Below, piece by piece: positions 60,600 through 64,000 of a stretch of 64,000 bases of DNA. Both the position numbers and the translations under genes were made by a program. This DNA is from Streptococcus constellatus subsp. constellatus (lineage in GTDB: Bacteria; Bacillota; Bacilli; Lactobacillales; Streptococcaceae). The notes under the pieces are model-generated. The model was given only the letters and a program-made list of their open reading frames with translations, did no database searches and had not been told where the DNA came from. The stretch spans positions 248,001-312,000 of the forward strand of contig NZ_AP014647.1 in the NCBI RefSeq assembly GCF_023167545.1, in the 5' to 3' direction. Each line of letters opens with the position of its first letter. Positions within the stretch are counted from its first letter, which is position 1.

Positions 60600-62322
60600 A
60601 ATGAGTCTGAGACAAAATAGTTCTCAGTCACAAAAAAGCTAGAGATTCCCAATTATGGAACTCTAGCTTTTTAAGTTTGAGTCGTTCTCTTATTGTATTT
60701 AAGGAGATTATTGGCCATGAGCACTAAACCCATGTCAATTTTCACCTGACGCTTGCCTCTTAGGTTACATCTCTTGTAACCCAAATAAGCCTTTATCTGC
60801 CCAAAGACAGGTTCCACATCAATCTTACGTTGATTGAAAATCTGTCTACCTTCGGGAGATAAAAGCGCTTGGCATTCTTTAGCTTTTAAGTGTTGATAAC
60901 GTTCGTTGATATATAGTCCCTTTTGAGGGGCTGATTTAGGTTCATCAGCGTAGTAAACCTTGATTTCCTGTTGAAAGTCCGTCTGTGTTTTCTGATGTTT
61001 GATATGATGAAAACGATAGCACCAGCCATCAGGATGAGTGTAGCTATCCTCCTTGTCATCATAGTACCAATTCGCTAAGTTTCTAGCCGACTGTTTATAC
61101 CCTTTCTTCTGTTCCTGATCAAACATGGCATATTTAATCAGATGGTTCACCTCATTTTCATCTAAACGAAGGAGGTTCTCTTCACTTCCATAGCCGGCAT
61201 CTGCGACAACGGTCTTCAAGTCATGTGGATAAGTTTCAAGGAATGGCAGGAGAGTCTTGGTATCTGTCGGATTTGAGAAGACATCATAATGAAGAACAAA
61301 TTGATTTTCAGTAGCGATTTGAAGATTGTAAGCAGCCTTGAGTTGACCATTCTTCATGTGGTCTTCTTTCATCCGCATAAAAGTGGCATCTGTATCTGTT
61401 TTGGAAAAGCTGTTACGCCCTTCAAATGTCTCTTGGTAGCCTTCATATTTTTCAGCACGTACTGAAAAATCATCCTTGACTTTACGCAGGACTTTCTTGA
61501 GTTTCCGACGTTGAGTTTTACGTTCATCCTTTCCTTTAACGGGTGTCTCCTCAATGTCTTGGTTCAGTTTTTCCAATTCTTCTTCGAGGACTTGAGCGAA
61601 TTCAATCAACTGCTCTGAAGCAATCGGTTCTTCTTCGTCCAGCCTAATGGCCTGATGGATAAGGGGAGTGATTTCTTCTTGAAAATAGACCTGTATCTGT
61701 TCTTGAAGTTTGACGGAAAACTTGTCTGTGGCCTTTTTCCACACGAAACTATACTTGTTAGCGTTGGCTTCAATCTTAGTCCCGTCAATAAACAGACAAT
61801 CTAAGGTCACTAACTCTTCCATTTTTAAACGAAGATTGAGGTCGATGAAAAGATCACGAATGAGCTCTTCCATTCCTTCAGCGACTCGAAAACGATTGAT
61901 GGTGCGATAGCTGACAACCAACTGTCCTGTTAGGTATTGCATAGCCAGATTTTCAATCATCATTTTTTCGATTTTTCGTCCAGAGAAAATCCCTTGCGAG
62001 TAGGCAAATAGTAGAGCGGCTAAAAGCATTTTAGGGTGATAAGACGGGCGACCAAAGTTATGATAGAACGTGTGGAAGTGACAATCCTCCAAAGTATTCA
62101 CCACTTTTTCAATAGTAAAGACGAGATGGTCTTGTGGCAAGAAAGAACTGATTTCTAGTGGTAAAGTTGTTTGATTTGTGTTATAGTGAATATGCATGGG
62201 ATAGCCTTTCTAAATGGTTCATTGGGCAATTCTATTTTACCAAGACTATCGCAACCATGCAAAAAGCAACGGCAAATCCGTTGCTTTTTTTGTAGCAAAG
62301 GGACTATTGTCCCAGACTCATT
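60600..62322 (-). mobile_element. IS1182-family insertion sequence
   Basis: About 1.72 kb. Terminal inverted repeats: GAGTCTGAGACAAAATAG at 60603-60620 and, reversed, GAGTCTGGGACAATAG at 62319-62304. It carries one transposase gene. Terminator-like hairpins sit just inside both ends (60634-60672 and 62261-62291), which would insulate it from outside transcription. No convincing target duplication is seen. Confidence 0.8.
60671..62197 (-). CDS. IS1182-family transposase
   Basis: 508 residues and apparently intact. The N-terminal HTH-like region with FGRPSYHPKMLLAALLFAYSQG and RTINRFR is followed by the DDE domain: VTLDCLFIDGTKIEANANKYSFVW (first Asp), VVADAGYGSEENL (second Asp) and the C-terminal VEPVFGQIKAYLGYKRCNLRG (Glu). 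The layout is typical of IS1182/IS1380-like DDE enzymes. Stop codon lies inside the left-end hairpin. Confidence 0.92.
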   Translation of the reverse strand: MHIHYNTNQTTLPLEISSFLPQDHLVFTIEKVVNTLEDCHFHTFYHNFGRPSYHPKMLLAALLFAYSQGIFSGRKIEKMMIENLAMQYLTGQLVVSYRTINRFRVAEGMEELIRDLFIDLNLRLKMEELVTLDCLFIDGTKIEANANKYSFVWKKATDKFSVKLQEQIQVYFQEEITPLIHQAIRLDEEEPIASEQLIEFAQVLEEELEKLNQDIEETPVKGKDERKTQRRKLKKVLRKVKDDFSVRAEKYEGYQETFEGRNSFSKTDTDATFMRMKEDHMKNGQLKAAYNLQIATENQFVLHYDVFSNPTDTKTLLPFLETYPHDLKTVVADAGYGSEENLLRLDENEVNHLIKYAMFDQEQKKGYKQSARNLANWYYDDKEDSYTHPDGWCYRFHHIKHQKTQTDFQQEIKVYYADEPKSAPQKGLYINERYQHLKAKECQALLSPEGRQIFNQRKIDVEPVFGQIKAYLGYKRCNLRGKRQVKIDMGLVLMANNLLKYNKRTTQT

Positions 62323-62400
62323 CACGAGTACAAAAATAGTGACAGCATAACGCTTCAAAATGTTACAGAAGATTGTGCTATCCATCAGAGGGCTTTTCCT

Positions 62401-62414
62401 TAACTTTAAAGTTA
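62401..62414. promoter_or_regulatory. Palindrome upstream of the VIT1-family gene
   Basis: TAACTTTAAAGTTA, a perfect 14-bp palindrome two bases before a TATAAT (62417-62422). It is a possible operator for a promoter of the metal transporter gene; no -35 is clear. The 180 nt after it hold no gene. Confidence 0.35.
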
Positions 62415-62601
62415 GCTATAATTTGTTACAATTATCTTGCCTTATGTTTGCTAAACAGTAAAGTTATCATTTTTTGAGTAGATATCTAAGGAATTTTATC
62501 TTAAAATAGTGGAACTTTTCTCATTTTCCGATTTTTTATTGTGTCCTATGAGATTTTTATTTATAATAATTCTAAATAAAAAAGAAAAGAGAAGTTTTAG
62601 G

Positions 62602-63294
62602 ATGACAAATAATCAGGAGATTGATAAGAACTTTAGCGGTCGACTAAATATTTTACGGGCTGGAGTATTGGGGGCTAATGATGGTATTATTTCTATTGCG
62701 GGTGTCGTTATAGGAGTAGCAAGTGCAACGGAAAGTGTTTGGATTATATTTCTTTCAGGTTTAGCGGCAGTATTTGCAGGAGCTTTTTCCATGGCAGGTG
62801 GTGAATATGTATCTGTTTCAACCCAAAAGGATACGGAGAAGGCTGCAGTTGCCAGAGAACGAGTACTTTTAACAAAAAATCCAGAGATTGCTAGACAGTC
62901 ACTTTATGCAGCTTATATCCAGAATGGCGAGTGTGAGACATCTGCCCAACTCTTGACCAATCGAGCTTTTTTGAAAAATCCGCTTAAGGCTTTGGTAGAA
63001 GAAAAATATGGACTTGAGGTGGAAGAATTTACAAATCCATGGCATGCAGCAATATCTAGTTTTATTGCTTTTGCAGTAGGAGCCATCTTTCCAATGTTAA
63101 CCATAGTTTTCCTTCCTGCTAGCTATCGCATTCCAGCAACAGTCATTGTTGTTGCTTTAGCATTGTTAGGGACGGGATATACTAGCGCTAAATTAGGAAA
63201 AGCACCGATAAAAAATGCCATGATTCGAAATTTAGTCATTGGACTTTTGACCATGACAGTGACTTATCTTGTAGGTCAATTGTTTGTTATTTAA
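62602..63294 (+). CDS. VIT1/CCC1-family iron/manganese transporter
   Basis: 230 residues. NILRAGVLGANDGIISIAGVVIGVASA and MAGGEYVSVSTQKDTEKA are the family's conserved first helices and cytoplasmic Glu-rich hinge, followed by three C-terminal helices, five in total. Relatives move Fe2+ or Mn2+ out of the cytosol. The ATG at 62602 has only a weak ribosome site. It lies between the IS and rimP, a non-core position. Confidence 0.88.
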   Translation: MTNNQEIDKNFSGRLNILRAGVLGANDGIISIAGVVIGVASATESVWIIFLSGLAAVFAGAFSMAGGEYVSVSTQKDTEKAAVARERVLLTKNPEIARQSLYAAYIQNGECETSAQLLTNRAFLKNPLKALVEEKYGLEVEEFTNPWHAAISSFIAFAVGAIFPMLTIVFLPASYRIPATVIVVALALLGTGYTSAKLGKAPIKNAMIRNLVIGLLTMTVTYLVGQLFVI

Positions 63295-63404
63295 GTCCAA
63301 AATAAAAATTGTGTGGGGCGTGGTTTTAATGATAATTTCTTTTATTGAGTGTTATGGTGAATTTGCTTAAGAATGATTTGTTAGACACAATTATCAAATC
63401 AAAT

Positions 63405-63437
63405 AAAATACAAGAATAAATTTTCTTGTATTTTCCT
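63405..63437 (+). terminator. Terminator after the VIT1-family gene
   Basis: 12-bp stem AAAATACAAGAA / TTCTTGTATTTT with a 6-nt loop and a T-rich tail. Its right arm contains the -35 of the rimP promoter. Confidence 0.8.
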
Positions 63438-63454
63438 TTTTCTTATGCTATAAT
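63426..63454 (+). promoter_or_regulatory. Promoter of rimP
   Basis: TTGTAT, 17 bp, TATAAT. A leader hairpin AGAGGCGA / TCGCCTCT (63475-63500) follows and ends 8 nt before the Shine-Dalgarno sequence. Confidence 0.75.
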
Positions 63455-63505
63455 GTAGATAATGAATATGAAAGAGAGGCGAGGAAATATCTTCGCCTCT
63501 TATCT

Positions 63506-63994
63506 GTGAGGAGGTGTAGTCTTATCACAACGATTGTCAAATTAGTAAAAGAAGTTGTTGAACCGGTCGTTCAAGAGCCGTATGAATTAGTGGATATTGA
63601 GTACGGTAAAATGGGGAGTGACCATGTTCTTAGTATTTTTGTAGATAAGCCAGGAGGAATCACTGTAAATGATACGGCAGAATTGACGGACATCATCAGT
63701 CCACTTTTGGATACGATTAAGCCGGATCCCTTTCCTGAGCAGTATTTTCTTGAAGTAACTAGCCCAGGGTTGGAACGTCCGCTGAAAACGAAAGAACAAC
63801 TAGCAGCTGCAGTTGGGGAATATATCCATGTTAGTCTGTATCAAGCACTTGATAAAAGTAAAGTCTTTGAAGGGACACTGCTTTCTTTCGAGGAAGATCA
63901 TTTAACAATGGAATATATGGATAAGACTCGTAAGAAAGTTGTTCAAATTCCTTACCAGCTAGTATCCAAAGCAAGATTAGCAGTCAAATTTTAG
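63506..63994 (+). CDS. rimP: Ribosome maturation factor RimP
   Basis: About 156-162 residues. Needed for 30S assembly; usually first in the rimP-nusA-infB operon, which would follow beyond the window. [32 protein letters not shown] and [11 protein letters not shown] match the family. The GTG at 63506 is the only standard start near the N-terminus, but the AGGAGG at 63509-63514 lies inside its first codons. The spacing points to 63524, where an ATC would give [14 protein letters not shown], the usual family N-terminus. See finding. Confidence 0.88.
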   Translation: MRRCSLITTIVKLVKEVVEPVVQEPYELVDIEYGKMGSDHVLSIFVDKPGGITVNDTAELTDIISPLLDTIKPDPFPEQYFLEVTSPGLERPLKTKEQLAAAVGEYIHVSLYQALDKSKVFEGTLLSFEEDHLTMEYMDKTRKKVVQIPYQLVSKARLAVKF

Positions 63995-64000
63995 CAAGAA

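Overview
The window is a chromosomal segment of a low-GC Gram-positive coccus, clearly a Streptococcus. The evidence is a complete 16S-tRNA-Ala-23S-5S-tRNA-Asn operon, the competence sigma factor gene comX directly upstream of that operon, the streptococcal type II fatty-acid cluster with FabM/FabT/FabK, and CcrZ-TrmB. From memory, the variable 5' helix of the 16S (about 27225-27285) looks like the Streptococcus anginosus group; this was not checked by a search.

Layout. 1-3 kb: the 3' part of a large repeat-rich surface peptidase. 3.2-8.4 kb: pyruvate oxidase and L-lactate oxidase (both make H2O2), then a dexB-type alpha-1,6-glucosidase, with catabolite-control sites. 8.4-11.2 kb: a thiamine/HMP ECF-type transporter on the minus strand behind a TPP riboswitch. 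11.3-14.1 kb: a decay zone with a broken GH4 glycosidase and a broken phosphoglycerate mutase either side of an intact HAD phosphatase. 14.1-16.5 kb: an unusual glycosyltransferase-GtrA-phosphodiester glycosidase fusion and an overlapping small membrane protein. 16.7-26.3 kb: rpsF-ssb-rpsR, a DUF1129 protein, corA, uvrA, a frameshifted nucleotidyltransferase, pepP, efp, an Asp23 protein and nusB. 26.3-32.4 kb: comX and the rRNA operon. 32.7-45 kb: aspartokinase and the whole fab/acc operon. 45-54 kb: DedA, serS with a T-box leader, the manLMN PTS operon, a HAD phosphatase, a DUF1361 protein and a purine permease. 54.3-60.5 kb: tsaE-GNAT-LCP, HIT, ecsAB and ccrZ-trmB. 60.6-62.3 kb: an IS1182-type element. 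62.6-64 kb: a VIT1-family transporter and rimP.

How it works together. The fab cluster carries FabT operator-like palindromes before fabM and before fabK, so the cluster's own repressor probably sets membrane lipid supply. Carbon catabolite control is written into the lctO, dexB and manL promoters; manL also carries a candidate CiaR site. The oxidases fit an aerobic lactate-to-acetyl-phosphate route that releases peroxide at both steps.

Most of the window is ordinary core genome. The items most worth a second look are the three-domain glycosylation fusion, the apparent AUC start of rimP, small hairpin repeats whose ends match the IS1182 element, the homogenised 309-bp repeats in the surface protein, the overlapping cre and CiaR-like sites at manL, and a possibly leaderless tsaE. 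I found no CRISPR array, no prophage and no clear defence system.
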